A stretch of 64,000 nucleotides of DNA, taken from Cucumis sativus (Eukaryota > Streptophyta > Magnoliopsida > Cucurbitales > Cucurbitaceae). The notes beneath the pieces were generated by a model, which was not told the origin of the DNA, did not search any database, and worked only from the letters and a program-made list of their open reading frames with translations. Positions 35,797 through 49,400 of the stretch are shown in pieces. The stretch's first letter is position 1. Each line of letters starts with the position of its first letter. The stretch lies in assembly GCF_000004075.3 (NCBI RefSeq), contig NC_026660.2, positions 25,485,498-25,549,497 of the forward strand, read 5' to 3'. A program made the position numbers and the translations under genes.

Positions 35797-38700
35797 TATT
35801 GTTGTGAGTGAATTAGGAGTGGAGATGAAAAGAGAGAGAAGCAAAGAGAATTGATATGAAGTGTGGAAATGGAAATGTATATATATTTAAAAGAATCTTG
35901 GAGAAGCGTACGTCTTGGGAAAGCACGTTGATGTTAAGGATTTGTTTACTGTGTCCAAAGTATTTTGTTGGAAATGAAGGGCTCTAATTAAGAAGCGGCA
36001 GAAGTGTTTCGTAATACAGATCTGGGCATTGCACTACAGACAACTGCAAGATTTTGTAAGATTCATGGGCCTTCCTTCTAGTGGGCCTTTTTCTAACTAA
36101 TCGTCCTTCTCTTCTTTCTTCTACCACTCATTTTTATTATATTCTCATAGTTGTAAATATATCATTACAATTAAAATAATTAAAAATATAGTAATGTTTT
36201 TTTAAAAATCACATATATAACAAATTATCCATACCAAGAGTCTATCAGCAATAAAATCTTCTATAACTGATCAACTTTGTTATATTTGTAGCTTTCATTT
36301 GAAAATGACATATTTATACAGTTTTCTAAATACCACCTACTACTTCCCAAAATTTGAAGCCTTCCATGTTTGTGGACACTTCTTCCCCACTCAACCAATA
36401 ACCCTTGAATGCCTATAGGTTAATCAAAATGTTTAGCATCTCACCACACTTCACAAAACCTTAATACACCAAGCCTTGATGCCTACCTAACCTCACACTG
36501 CCTCAACTCCCTTAGCTTTTTCCTTGGCTTGCCATGACACCTAAAACTTGCTTCTTACAGGTTCTCATGACTCCTTGGCCTCCCCAATGTCAAAAACACC
36601 AAGGACATGCTAAAACACCCTAACACCTAATTTTGTCAAAACACAACCAAAAGAACCTCTTAATTAACTTTCTTTCCTTCCTTGCCTTTGCCGCTCACCT
36701 TTGAAGGCCTTCAACACTTTAGGCTCTTTTCTTCAACTATTCTCTTCCTTCATATCACTTAAACACAACAAAACAACAACTTTACTGCAACTTTCATTAA
36801 ACTTATAAATTCTTAAATAAGGTAAGGTTCAACATTGACAATTATAATTACCCTATTATGAATACGGTTTCTTGATTGATTGATTTGATGATGATTGGAG
36901 ATCGAGTATTGTTATTGAAAAATTGCATCAAATGACAAAATTAGTGATATCAGACGATAATTATAGGACCATCAGACGATAATCAAATGATCATCATTTT
37001 TAAATTTGTTACTTTTACAAATTTAGAAAATGTTGTGACATGGACTCTATTATCATAAACTTTTTTACTATTTTGCAAAAGTCTCATTGTGATTTGTGTT
37101 TCTTAACATGGTTAACACTAGGTGGATTTGTGAAAAACTTGGGTGCCTCGTTTGATGTATCTAACTTGGTGCATCTCTAGTTGGTGCATCTCAATAGGGG
37201 TAATACTTGGTGCATTTCTTTTATGAGTATGTATCTATCTTGCTTGATGGATCTCAAGTTGCACTAATCTCTCCACGTCTCTTCTCACCACTAGCTCACA
37301 TAAAAAATATGAAAATATTTTAAAAGAAAAATAAGTCAAAGTTTGTCTTATGACAAATTATGATTTGACAATTTGGTGGACACAATATATGTGTTGCCTA
37401 AGATATACGTAGTATTTTTCTTTTAAACGTAGTTGACCAAACTTTTTTTTGTATGTTACTCTTTTAGTATTGTCCTCTTTCTCCTTACCGTTATTTTATT
37501 TTTCTTGATGTGTATTTTCATTTGTTGAAGGTTTTCTAAAACAAAGCTTAAAGCCATGTACAAGTCCAAACTCACAGGATATCAAGAGGAGGCACATGGG
37601 AGCACACATCTCAAAAGAAAAATATCATAAGCCAACTAATTATAAGTAGGGTGAATGTGTGCCAATAGAGGAATAAAAGAATTGAACCCAACTGACACTT
37701 TGCAACTTTTAAGTGTCTAAAACACTTCAAGGGATACACACAACTAAAGGCAAACATTAGAAGACAGTCCTATAAATAATCCAATTCAACGACTTGAAAG
37801 GAAGAGAGTAATAATTGATCTTCCCGAGGAGAGTCTCAACCTTACTTTTTTATTTTTGATTTTTATGCATAACTAAACCAACTTAAGCTTTAGAAATAAG
37901 TAGAGTTGACACTATAGAGATGCAAGGATGTTTTATACATATCAATTCAAAAGTAATCAACACCATACCAATGAAAATCATATTGGAGGTCAAGCTCACA
38001 AGAGATTGACCTATAACAGAGTCCACTGCCCACGAGGTAAGGAGATCAAACCCTTGCTAATCATTTAAAACAACTATATTATTTTTTCCTTAGTCAATTA
38101 ATAATTCCCGAAACATTAAGAACAATTTAGAACTACTTAGGAAACAAAATGCTAAATCTAAATTATATATATTATATATATCATGATTCTCATTTATTTT
38201 TATTGATTAACAAACAAAAATGACATGAGATAGTGTAGAAAGTTGACATTGTACAAAAAAGAATAGCATGTAGATCAATATTAATTATATATATGCATAA
38301 AAGTCTCACACCACACCCACACCTTATAAAACGTCAACAGTCTTCCACGTCATCTTATTTTTCATGCTGTGGACTAAATATTTTTACAAAATATAAGAAA
38401 AATACCAATTTCTTCATATAAAAAATTAATCGACAATTAACAACAATTAATATTTACTAGAAAACGTGTAATTTCTTTTACTTAATTTTTACGTCTCAGT
38501 TTAAATTAAAAAAACTATCACTATAACATAAAGTCTTGCAACTAAAATAACTAAGAGAATTGATTCTAAACTAAGTATATCAATATCATAGTTAATAAAA
38601 TCTAAATTTTGTTATATTTTTATAAATATTTCCATTCATTATAATATATTTAAAAATGCAATCTAAAATTAAATGTTTGTATTATTTAGTAAAATTTATA

Positions 38701-38939
38701 AATACGATAAAGGTATTATAGCGTCTGTATTGTATTTTATTTAGTTCAATTAACTAGATTATAAAAAATATGATAAAGTGGGGGTTCAAATTCTTAAACG
38801 ATCAAGTTAAGTCTTTTATCAGAAAAGGTAGGTTAAAGGAATAATATTACAATTCCGGTTGATTTTTGTATAAGTAGGTTTAGTGAGGAACTCTATAGTT
38901 AGTGGCGGTGGTAACATATAACGATACTGTCAGTTATCT
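35797..38939. other. Intergenic interval with repeat-like segments
   Basis: Divergent promoter space between the LEA_2 and ABC1 genes. About 36340-36800 is noticeably richer in C and T than its flanks, is rich in CCTTGGC/TTGGCCT words and has no long open frame; it may be a transposon or LTR remnant. About 37160-37260 repeats the word TTGGTGCAT three times. About 37500-38050 is also less AT-rich but unassigned. Confidence 0.45.
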
Positions 38940-39201
38940 TTTTTTTTATTTTTCCTTCCAAAATACTGCCCTAATTTTCTCAATTTTAGTTCTCCCTTCC
39001 CTCTTCTTCTCTCTATATCACTCTCCATTCCCCTCTCTCCTCCCCTTCCAGATTCGAGCTTCACCCCACCCGCGGCCGACCCACCAATTCCCACCTGTTC
39101 CCGCCTTCTTCCTCGCTTATTTTCCCTTTCGATCGATTGATTTTGCGGCTCGTACAGTCAACGCCACCGCCTACCACTTCTTATTTCATTTCTCTTCCTC
39201 G
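38940..39201 (+). other. Probable 5' leader exon of the ABC1 kinase gene
   Basis: Pyrimidine-rich sequence typical of plant leaders ends at a good donor, CTCG|GTAAGA, at 39201/39202. The matching acceptor would be TTGCAG at 41400-41405, eight bases before the ATG at 41413-41415. The exon start is not defined by sequence. The open frame across the exon is low-complexity and probably not translated. Confidence 0.55.
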
Positions 39202-40117
39202 GTAAGATTGATTTTCTATTCACATTCTCTTTCTTTTCATTTTCTTTGATTTGTGCCCTCTCAATGCTCACCTCCCCGCCCTTTTGTGCTTCTTGTTTCT
39301 GCCGCTTTCGTCCCTTTGATTTATTGTAAAATTTAACTTACGATTTCATCCTTGAAACAATTTTTTGCCGTTTGAAATTTCGTATTTCTAGCTTAGCTTT
39401 GGCCATCTTCTAGTTTTTGCTTCCGTTGGAATTTACGGATTGGATATAGTTGGCAGTGAGACTGCCGGACGGATAGTCATATGCTTGTTGCCAGATTCTT
39501 TTTACGTAGTGAGGATGGCGGTGAATATCAATTGGAGAGGCGTTGTATAATTGATTTCGTATGTTAACATGTGGGTTTTTTTCAAAATTTAAATCGAATG
39601 TGGGACTCATGACGAAATAAAGGTATAGAGATAGCGTTAAAGGAAAACTTGAGTCGAATCAGACTGACATCCTTTGCGTTTCTAGGACAAATAATGGGAA
39701 CGAAAGATATTTGTTTTCTATCTCGAGATATCGTTTTTTCCAATCTAAAACTTAAGTTAGAGTGTCTAAAATTCATCCCAGTAAAATAATTCGTATTGGT
39801 ATCAATCTAGTAGATCATTTTGATTCCGTACTTTAGGCTGTTAAGCGTTAATTGATTTTACTCGTGTTAGGAGAATCATATTGTCCCAATCTCAGACATT
39901 TTCCAAAAATAAATAAACGAAATCTACTAAATTGTTACTCTGAAAGTTGTTAAAGAAAATCATACTACTTATGAATATAGAGAAATAATTTTTTTCCTGA
40001 GTTCAACAAGTAGTGATGAACATTGAGTATTTGATCCTGTGGACAGATGTAATGTTTTACTATCCTTTTCTGGAATGACGAGTAAGGTTTACTAAAAACC
40101 AGTCTGTTCATTGGTAT

Positions 40118-40145
40118 CAAATAAAAAAAAAAAAAAAAAAAAAAA
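40118..40145. repeat. Long A homopolymer tract
   Basis: A run of roughly 25 A bases in the leader intron of the ABC1 gene. It could be a retroposed poly-A tail or slippage; no retroposed gene body is visible next to it. Confidence 0.7.
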
Positions 40146-41412
40146 CAAGTTTGTTCACTAGGGAGGTAGGAACTAAAAGAGTCTATCTCTTAACAAGATA
40201 ACGGAATGTAACATGGCCTATGTATTTCATCTTTTTATTAATTTTTCAGAAAAAAAAAAAAGAAGTCCCATATCTCCCGCGAGAGGACAATTAGGCATGA
40301 GGAAGAGGGAGATAAATAATAATTTCTCTGGGTGTGAGTGTGACAACTCCTCATGAATAAACTATCCGCTTAAAAGAATTGAGCTGAGGAGAAGGATGGA
40401 TTGTTAGTGTGGACGATTTTGAAAACACAATTGGGGGCATGTATGGTTAGGTTCTAATCTTTTTGTACCACAATCTGCTGAAAAATAATTGTTAAGATCT
40501 CTACTGCATGCAGCTTAGCCATTAGTTTTATTAGCTGTTAAGCTCATCATCTACAAGCTCGAATTGCATTGCATAAAGCTCTCGAGAGCCAAGCACAGTG
40601 GTAACTTGGACTTGCCACAATCTTATGACTAGCACAACAAGCCAGGCAGTTTTGACATTTTAATTTATGGCAACTCAACCCTTTTGTCCCTACCTCTTCT
40701 ATTGTTTTCAGCTGTAGCTGTCTGATGTACCTAGCAATCTGAATTACAATATGTTGAATCCTTGATGCTCGAGCTTTAGAAGAGTGTCAAAGGTTGAATT
40801 CTTTAGAAAATACCCGTTGGAATCTTTCACCATGTTCGCATGATTCAGTGGACCAGAAGGGATTTGATTTTATAGGACTGGATTGCAAGTCAAGAACCTT
40901 GCCTCGGAGTGATGATTATATATTTTGATATTTTTAAAAGCGTGAGAAATGGGAAGCTTGATTTAAAAGAAAAAGGAGATGATGTGGATATGAGAAAGAG
41001 AGAAAGGAGAAACCAGGGTGCTGAAGTCAAGTTGGAAGAGAGAACGACTAAAATCTGCTACATTAGTTCTTTTGTTGACAGGGCTTAATCATAGAGACCA
41101 ACCGCAAGTATTTAATATACTATAGGAATTAATTTGTCGGGTTTGAAATTATGAAGAAAAGATAGATTAGCAAAAAACTAAGGCTCAAACTGTAGTTTTC
41201 CCTCAATAATTTATTAATTTAGAAACTGTAATTTGCTGGAATGTACAATAGTTAATTTTTTTTATGCATATTTATCTGTTTAATATCCATGATTCATGAA
41301 TTCTTGGGCAAAGCTTTCCACTACCTAACTCAAATCGAACATTTCTTCTTTTTATCAAATTTTAGTTATTTTATATTGATACTAAAGTAATTTGAACAAT
41401 TGCAGATATTTG

Positions 41413-44400
41413 ATGTTGGGGAACATAAGGAAGGCAGTGCGTTCACTTCATACAAACCACAGATTTAGACATTTAGAAGTGAGGAACATCGGGACAACCG
41501 TTACAGTAGAGCCTCTCCTTCACAATAAATTGTTGTCACATTATAGGTTTTTAGCTAGAGGACATGGTTTCTCCCCATTGTACTGCACAAAAAGAAATTT
41601 AAGCTTGACTAGGAATTCTAGAAATTTTTGTATTTGGACAACCAGCAATGTGGTTAAACATCAGGCACAATTTGTTTGGAAAAGGGTTTGCAGTAAATTC
41701 TCTTCCAATGGCTATAGTATTCCCACCTTAAACGAAGTTGCTCGGGCATTCTGCTTGGCCATGTCTCGTTCTCACCTGATAGTTCCTGGTATCTTTGCTT
41801 TTACATGTGGAGAGCTAGCATGTGCCCAAAGAACATTAACAAACATGGACCCCTATCCATCTCACAATTCTTTCTACATTCGGGCGCAAGATGGACATGC
41901 CTATTTGATTTCGTTACTATTTTCTACTTTAGAAGGCATTATATTATTATTTAGAGCCCTTTATTTGGCAATCTTGTTCTCACCTAGCATACTGATGGCT
42001 CCATTTGCGGATGTCTTTGGACTTCGCTTCAGGAAACTCTGGCTTCAGGTTGTTCATCGTTCTCTGGAAAAAGGTGGTCCAGCATTCATTAAATGGGGTC
42101 AGTGGGCAGCAACACGGCCAGATCTATTCCCTAGAGATTTATGCATAGAGTTATCAAAGCTTCACACTAAAGCTCCTGAGCACAGCTTCGCCTACTCAAG
42201 GAAAACTATAGAGCGGGCATTTGGTCGAAAGCTTTCTGAGATATTTGAGAATTTTGAAGAGGAACCTGTTGCATCGGGAAGTATTGCTCAAGTACATCGA
42301 GCTTCTTTGAAATTTCGATATCCTGGTCAACAAATGGAGCCCATGGTGGTTGCTGTAAAAGTTAGACATCCTGGTGTTGGGGAATTAATTAGGAGAGATT
42401 TCATTATAATCGATTTTGTAGCAAAAATTTCAAAATTCATTCCTACACTCAATTGGTTGAGATTGGATGAAAGTGTGCAACAGTTTGCCGTTTTTATGAT
42501 GTCTCAAGTCGACCTTGCAAGGGAAGCTGCACACTTGAGTCGCTTTATCTATAATTTTCGGCGGTGGAAAGATGTTTCATTTCCTAAACCTGTGTATCCA
42601 CTTGTTCATCCTGCTGTTTTAGTGGAAACTTATGAACAAGGGGAAAGTGTTTCACACTATGTTGATGGGCTTGAAGGATATGAAAGACTTAAGTCATCAT
42701 TGGCACACATTGGGACGCATGCTCTTCTAAAAATGCTTCTGGTAATATTACTGTAGATTATTACTGTAGCCTTGTTTACTTGTTTTAAGTGATTTTCATT
42801 AATTTGCTAAGAAACCATTTTGTTCTATCTTTACCTCAAGATGCACTCATTTAATGTCAGAAATTCTATTTTCTTGGATGTGTTTATTAAAATATTGTCC
42901 TATTCTCAGATGGTTTCTTTAGCTATTTGAGTGTTGTATTTTTCTGGATTCCAATAAGTTCAATCTTCTATGTTTCAGGTGGACAACTTTATTCATGCAG
43001 ACATGCATCCTGGAAATATCCTTGTCAGAGTTTCTCCTGAAAAATCCCGTCGGAAACGACTCTTCAAATCAAAACCTCATGTTGTCTTCCTTGACGTAGG
43101 CATGACTGCAGAACTTTCTGGTAATGATAGAGTAAATTTACTGGAATTTTTCAAGGCTGTCGCTCGTAGGGATGGCCGTACTGTTGCCGAGCGTGCTCTT
43201 AAATTAGCAAAACAACAAAATTGCCCTGATCCTGAGGCATTTATTGAGGTAAACAATGTGGGTCATTCATATGCGGTTTAGGTTGGCTTTTAAAGGGTGT
43301 TTTGTTACTTGTTTCTTTTCAATTTTTTAGATTTGATAACTATTTGATTTTTTAAAATTGTGCTTGCTTTCCCATCTTCACACTTTCTTTATAATGGTTT
43401 GCATCTTTGTTAAGGAAACATCTGAATTCTTAGCCATGTTTCAAAACCATTTTGTTTTTTTGTTTTTGAGAAATAAGCTTATTTCCTTCCTATCTTATGT
43501 CATGATCTGCATCCTTACTAAGTACAATGGTTGAATTCCTCGTCAAATTTCAAAAATAAAAACAAACTTCTAAAAGCTGTTTTTTTTGCTTCCAAAATTT
43601 AGCTTTGTTTATTAAACAAATGATAAAAAGTAGATAACAAAGAGGTGGAGGTAATGTCTTGTATGATTGCTTTTCAAAAACAAAAACAAAATTGTTCTCT
43701 TTAACTTTTAACTTTTTATTTTTATGTTTCTTATTAAAAAAAACATTCACTTTATTTATTATTTATATTCTTATTTGTATAGATATATATGTTTTTTTTC
43801 CTAAGAATTCAAACTATTTCTTAAAAAAGGTTAAAACCATGATAGTGATTACACCAACATAATTTTTATAAACGGAAAACTGAAAACAAAATTGTTATCA
43901 AATGGGGTCATAAAACATCAGTTTTTGCAATGGTTCTTTGTTTATTCTTTTTTATTTTTAAGGTACTCTCTATATATTGTATTAAAATTTTGGTTGCTTG
44001 TCTTGTTATATTTTAAAACAGCAACACATTGTTTTTGTTGGTTTATACTTGATAAAATGAAAAACAATAATTGAAAGTAACGTGACCCAATAAAATTAAA
44101 GTTTTGGTTTTAAAAATTGTTGTCATTACGTTTTTTTTAATACTTATGTCTTTGCCATGGAAACAAAAAGTAAAAGAAATCAGAAATGGTTCTCAAACGT
44201 TTTATTATTTTTTATTTTTTTGTAAAATAGACGAAAATAAGAAATAAGGGAAACAAGAAAGGGAAATGATATTATGCTTTGCGTGCTTTTAGTTTATTGG
44301 TGGCTCCTCTGTCAATTTGAGATCGAGATTTGTTTACCACATGGGTTTCTTCAGTAGGTTTGATTCTATATTTTGTGAGAGTAATTCTGACCAGTTGCTT

Positions 44401-44838
44401 ATAGGAAGTGACCAATGCGTTTGATTTCTGGGCTACTCCCGAAGGGGATTTAGTTCACCCTGCTGAAGCTTTGCAGCAATTACTGGAGAAAGTGAGGCGT
44501 TACAGAGTCAACATTGATGGTAATGTCTGCACTGTGATGGTGACAACATTGGTTCTGGAGGTAATCTTAGTCGGCCTTTGGCTTTATTCTATTAAAGAAT
44601 TCTCCCCTTTCTTTCTTGGATTTACTTTTAAAGGTTGTCAGAATTATTTTATGGTCCATTGACGGTCTCCAATTGGCAATCGCTTATACTTCTCAACTTC
44701 TATTACTCCTTTGGATAGGGCTGGCAGCGGAAACTTGATCCTTCTTATAATGTGATGGAAACACTGCAAACTCTGTTATTGAAAGCTGGTTGGGCTGAGT
44801 CTCTTTCCTACACAATTGAAGGATTGATGGCACCGTAG
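41413..44838 (+). CDS. ABC1/UbiB atypical kinase, ADCK2-like, probably mitochondrial
   Basis: Exons are 41413-42741, 42979-43248, 44405-44560 and 44719-44838, all GT-AG and phase 0, giving 624 residues. ABC1/ADCK/UbiB proteins are atypical kinases or ATPases supporting quinone and lipid metabolism in mitochondria or plastids. The N-terminal 100 residues are basic and Ser-rich, fitting an organelle transit peptide. A hydrophobic stretch lies at about 163-197. Family motifs are the KxGQ signature in AFIKWGQWAATRPDLFP (227-230), VASGSIAQVHRA (286-297), VAVKV (Lys near 316), the catalytic HADMHPGNIL (from 449) and FLDVGMTAEL (from 480), where DVG stands in for DFG. The C-terminus ends LSYTIEGLMAP. 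The ATG at 41413 lies just inside the exon that begins at 41406; the 2.2 kb leader intron is inferred. Closest in layout to animal ADCK2, so a role in ubiquinone-related mitochondrial function is plausible. Confidence 0.9.
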
Positions 44839-46418
44839 GGGATGTTGGTTGTGCCTTATCTGCTCCATCAAAACAATTTTGGCGATGTAAAGGAGAAGTT
44901 ACAAATATTAAGCTTAATATGTTATATTTAAGTTCAACCTTGTATTCACTTCATTCTTTCCACTAAGCTTTTACTTCTAATTTTCTCTTCTTTTGTTTTT
45001 AGCTCAAGTGTCGAGCAGACGCAGTAGATAAAGGGTATAAAGCAAGTAATGTGGTAAACATAAACAACCCAAGATTCTTTTGATTTTACTGTAAAGTTAG
45101 CATCTTCTGCTCCTGTTAAACAGAAGCAGCAGGGAAAAACATGATCTTCTTCATAGTTATTTCTCAATTGAATATGATTTTCTATACATTGAATTAGAAA
45201 ACCTTCTCTGTAGTATAGTATTGTATAAATACGTTTCTTGTTCGAGAAGAAGAGTACCTTTTTGAATTTGGCTTCACATGTAAATATTAGATATCCAACA
45301 CCAATGGGACTTTTGGTGTCTGAAATATATTCCCCTTAGAGGTCTAGACTCGTCCAACGAAGAAATATCTCCAATTCCTGATATCTTGATGTAAAATTGA
45401 CTCATTTGAGCTTATTATTATTGTATTGAATATAATAATTAGGCTAATTCCTCTCCTCGTGGCCCTTTCATCTAAATAAAGAATGGATCTTCTAGAATAT
45501 TATATGATTGACTATTCATAGCCTAAATTTATGAAGTCCTATTCCTCTTAGGTGGGTGTATTTTTGTCAATGTTTTGTATTACTAAACTAAGTTAAATCT
45601 TGATTGATGTATGACTATTTATTGATATTGAATAATCAAGAACGTGTACGCTAGTTGTTCTTTTTATTCATGTTCGTGAATAATATAAAAATTTACTGTT
45701 TATATTTGATAGAATAGTCAGTGATCATCATACCTTTTTCATTTGAAAAATCCAAATTCGAACCAAATTTTTAGAATTAGGATGACTGCTTCAAATGGGT
45801 TGAGAAGCTTTTATCTTGACATATGTTGTCATTTGTAGGTTTTTGTTTTTAAGAAATACATATTGCAAGTCTATAGACAAATAATTTTTAGGTATTTAAA
45901 AAAAAAAAAAAAGAAAAAAACAAACTAATTACCCCCAATAGAAAAAAATGGCAAAAAACAAAAATCTATTACCTTTTCTATTTTAAACAAAATTTCTACA
46001 TATAATAGGTGGAGATGGAGAAATGGTACCAGAAAGTAAATTGTGTTGGCATCATAATAACTCGTTATTTTAAGAGAATTAAATTTAGAACTTATTGCAG
46101 ATTGAATATCTGTGATTAAGAAAAGGTAAATAAAAAGGAAAAAAACAAAAAGTAGAGATTTAAAGAGATTAGATAAAATTAGAGAAAGCTGAAGAATGTT
46201 AGATTCCAATTTCAGCGAACACGCTGTTGTTGAAGTGCAACACGAAATTCAACCATCCATAAATTAGATTACAAATAAGAACCTCCCCGACTCCAAGCCT
46301 AAACCTGACTAACCCAAACAAAGCCGAGGGATTAAGGAAATGCTTTCTGATTTTATTTAAAAACAACACGAAATCAAAGCGAATAAACCCCTCCTCTCGT
46401 TGGAAAGCCTTCTCAGAA
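44839..46418. other. Intergenic interval
   Basis: This starts with the 3' untranslated region of the ABC1 gene and ends with the promoter and leader of the PLC gene. It contains a poly-A tract at about 45897-45920. The short frames here have no family resemblance and no gene is recognised. Confidence 0.6.
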
Positions 46419-49400
46419 ATGCAGGCATGTCTTTGTCCTTTCTGTTCCCCTTTTTCTTTTCTTTCCCTTTCTAATTTCTCTTACGTTCCTTCGTTAATGG
46501 CAGGGATTCAAAGCACCCGTCACTTTCCATGTTCGACTTCTCTTCGTTTCACTCTGTCTTTTCACCTTCTCTTCCTCTCTCAAGGTTTTCCTCTTTCTTC
46601 TCTATTTTTGTCGATTGTTTCCTTCTCTAATCTAACAACCTCCTCATTCTTTTTAGATCGGAGAAACTTGCTCCTCCGCCGACAAATGCGATTCCGGTTT
46701 GATATGTGATACTTGCGTCGCAAATGGAAATACGCGGCCAAGATGTACTCGTGTCAAGCCTATTAATCCAACATCCAAGGCGAGTCTCCAAATTCCCAAA
46801 TCGCCTCTGATTTTCCTGTTTCCAGAAATTCGGCTAATAATTTAGGCTTTTTGTTTGGTTTTGTTTAGGTGAAAGGGCTTCCATTCAATCGTTACTCATG
46901 GCTTACGACTCACAACTCCTTCGCTCGTACCGGCGAGAAATCGGATACCGGAACGAGCATATTGGTGGCTCCAACCAATCAGGAAGATACGGTCACCAGT
47001 CAACTAAACGTGAGTTCTCATTCGTCCATTGCCATCTTCCTCAAGATCTTCCGCTTTCCATGGTTTCATTTTAGAATGAAGAATCTACCATTTTCCCTTA
47101 ATACAAACTTTACAACGATTTTCCATTTCTATATTCCGCCTCCCTCTTTCGCTCTCTAAATTAGATACCTAACTCTTTACACTTTTTTCCATCCAATCAA
47201 GGATTTTTTTTTCCATTTACTTATTTGGACTCAAATTTTTCTTTTTACAATTTGGTCCCTCGTTTTTGAAAAAAATTCATTTTCACCTCTAATATATTAA
47301 ATATTTTCAATTAAGTACTTATTCACATGAAAAAGTTTAAATTGTTTTGGTTTTCAGAAAGATATATTTTTAGGTATTCCGAATGTTGCTGAATAGATAT
47401 ATACTAATGGAATATAATCCCAAACAACTTTACTTTCAATAAATCAAAACTAATGTAGTAGTCTTACATTATTATACTATAAGATGTCAATAATCTTTTT
47501 AAAAAGTGGACTAGTGACAGTTGGTGGACTGTCCCAAACGGCAAATCTGTGTATGGCTGATGGTGAAATTGGTGGCTGTCACATGCCTTTAATTATTCTA
47601 TTTGTGGGATTTGGCTTGAGATCAACGCATCATGCTCGTTTATGCATATGAGTACTAACCGACATTCATATTCCAACAAACCCAGACCAAATCCTTACCC
47701 GTTTCCATACTTTTATATGTACTTTTTAATATTAATTTGTGGTTTAATTTTTCTTACGGTTAATTATGATGAATTTGTAGAATGGAGTTCGTGGGTTAAT
47801 GTTGGATATGTACGACTTTCAGAATGATGTTTGGTTGTGCCACTCCTTTGGTGGCCAGTGTTTGAATGCCACTTCCTTTGTAAGTGCTTTCTTAATTTTT
47901 CATTAGCATCCATTTCTTTTCTTTTTGGAGGTAGAATTAAGACGTTAAACTTCCAACAAAAGTTTCTAATTTAGAGTTTGGTGCACTTATTGTTAAATTT
48001 ATGATCCAATTTAATGCAAGGTAGATTAATTGTGAGTTAATAATTAATTTACTACAAGTGGGCTTAAAATTAAGGCTTCTTACTTTTTTAGCTAACTGCG
48101 GTGATGCAGTTTACGGTTATCTTTCTTTAATTTCCTTATAAACACATACTTTTTAGCTTATTCTAGCTTTATTTTATTTAATTAGAGTTCTAAATTAAGA
48201 TATTGTTTTTCTTTTTTTACAATTGTTTTATCTAGATAACAAATTCATGACAAGAAAGTATTGTTCACTTTAACAGTTATTAAAGTATAAGATAGGAAAT
48301 ACATTGGCACTTAAGATGAGGATTGAGATACGTGATATGTTATGATGTTAATTGAACGTTTCAAAACCTCTTGTCAGAAAATCAGTTAATATATCCATGA
48401 GATATTAATGTTCTATATCTATAATCACTATTGTTTTGTTATTTTTGCTTTGCATCAAACATAATTGTTCTTTTGTTTAAAAACATAAAGCATAAAGTTA
48501 AAAAAAGAGAGTGATCCTGTTAACTTCTTTCCAGCAACCGGCAATCAATGTGTTGAGAGAAATTGAAAAGTTTTTGGGAGCAAACCCAGAAGAGATTGTC
48601 ACAATCTTCATTGAAGACTATGTGAAGTCTCCACAAGGCTTGAGCAAGGTGTTCAATGCTTCTGGACTGCACAAGTACTGGTTTCCTATGTCCAGAATGC
48701 CTAAAAAAGGCGACGACTGGCCAACTGTAGATGACATGGTGAAGAAAAACCAGAGACTTGTAGTTTTCTCCTCTAAACAATCGAAAGAGGCCTCGGACGG
48801 CATCGCTTATGAGTGGCGCTATGTTGTCGAAAGCCAGTGTAAGACAATTCCGATGGTTTTTTTTAGCCTTGTGTTGTTATGAGTCTTATGACACTTGATA
48901 AACCAAAGAGTGGGATACATTTACAGATGGAGATGAAGGAAAGAAACCTGGATCTTGTCCAAACAGGGCAGAGTCGCCTCCAATGAATACAAAAACCATA
49001 CCATTGGTCCTCATGAACTATTTTACCACTAATCCCAACAGAACAGGCGTTTGCGCAGATAATTCAGCATCATTAATTAGCATGATGAATACTTGCCACC
49101 AAGCAGCCGGCAATCGGTGGCCAAATTTCATTGCTGTTGATTTCTATCGGGTATAACGAGGATACTTCATTTTCTTTGCACTTCACTATGTTTGAGTAGG
49201 ATAGATTTGGGACAGTGGGAATAGAGTTTCTTCTTAAATGACATTGGTACTTCTGTTTATGTACTTATTGCTTGTAGAGGAGCGATGGTGGAGGTGCTCC
49301 AGAAGCTGTGGATGTAGCCAATGGGCACCTCACTTGCGGGTGTAATAATATCGCCTATTGCAAGGTTCGTAACCTACTTTATCCTACGTAGGTCTTAAAT

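Noticed and set aside
38902-39249. 115-codon plus-strand open frame upstream of the ABC1 gene
   Set aside because: Phe/Ser/Leu low-complexity translation of a pyrimidine-rich leader exon that runs past a strong splice donor.
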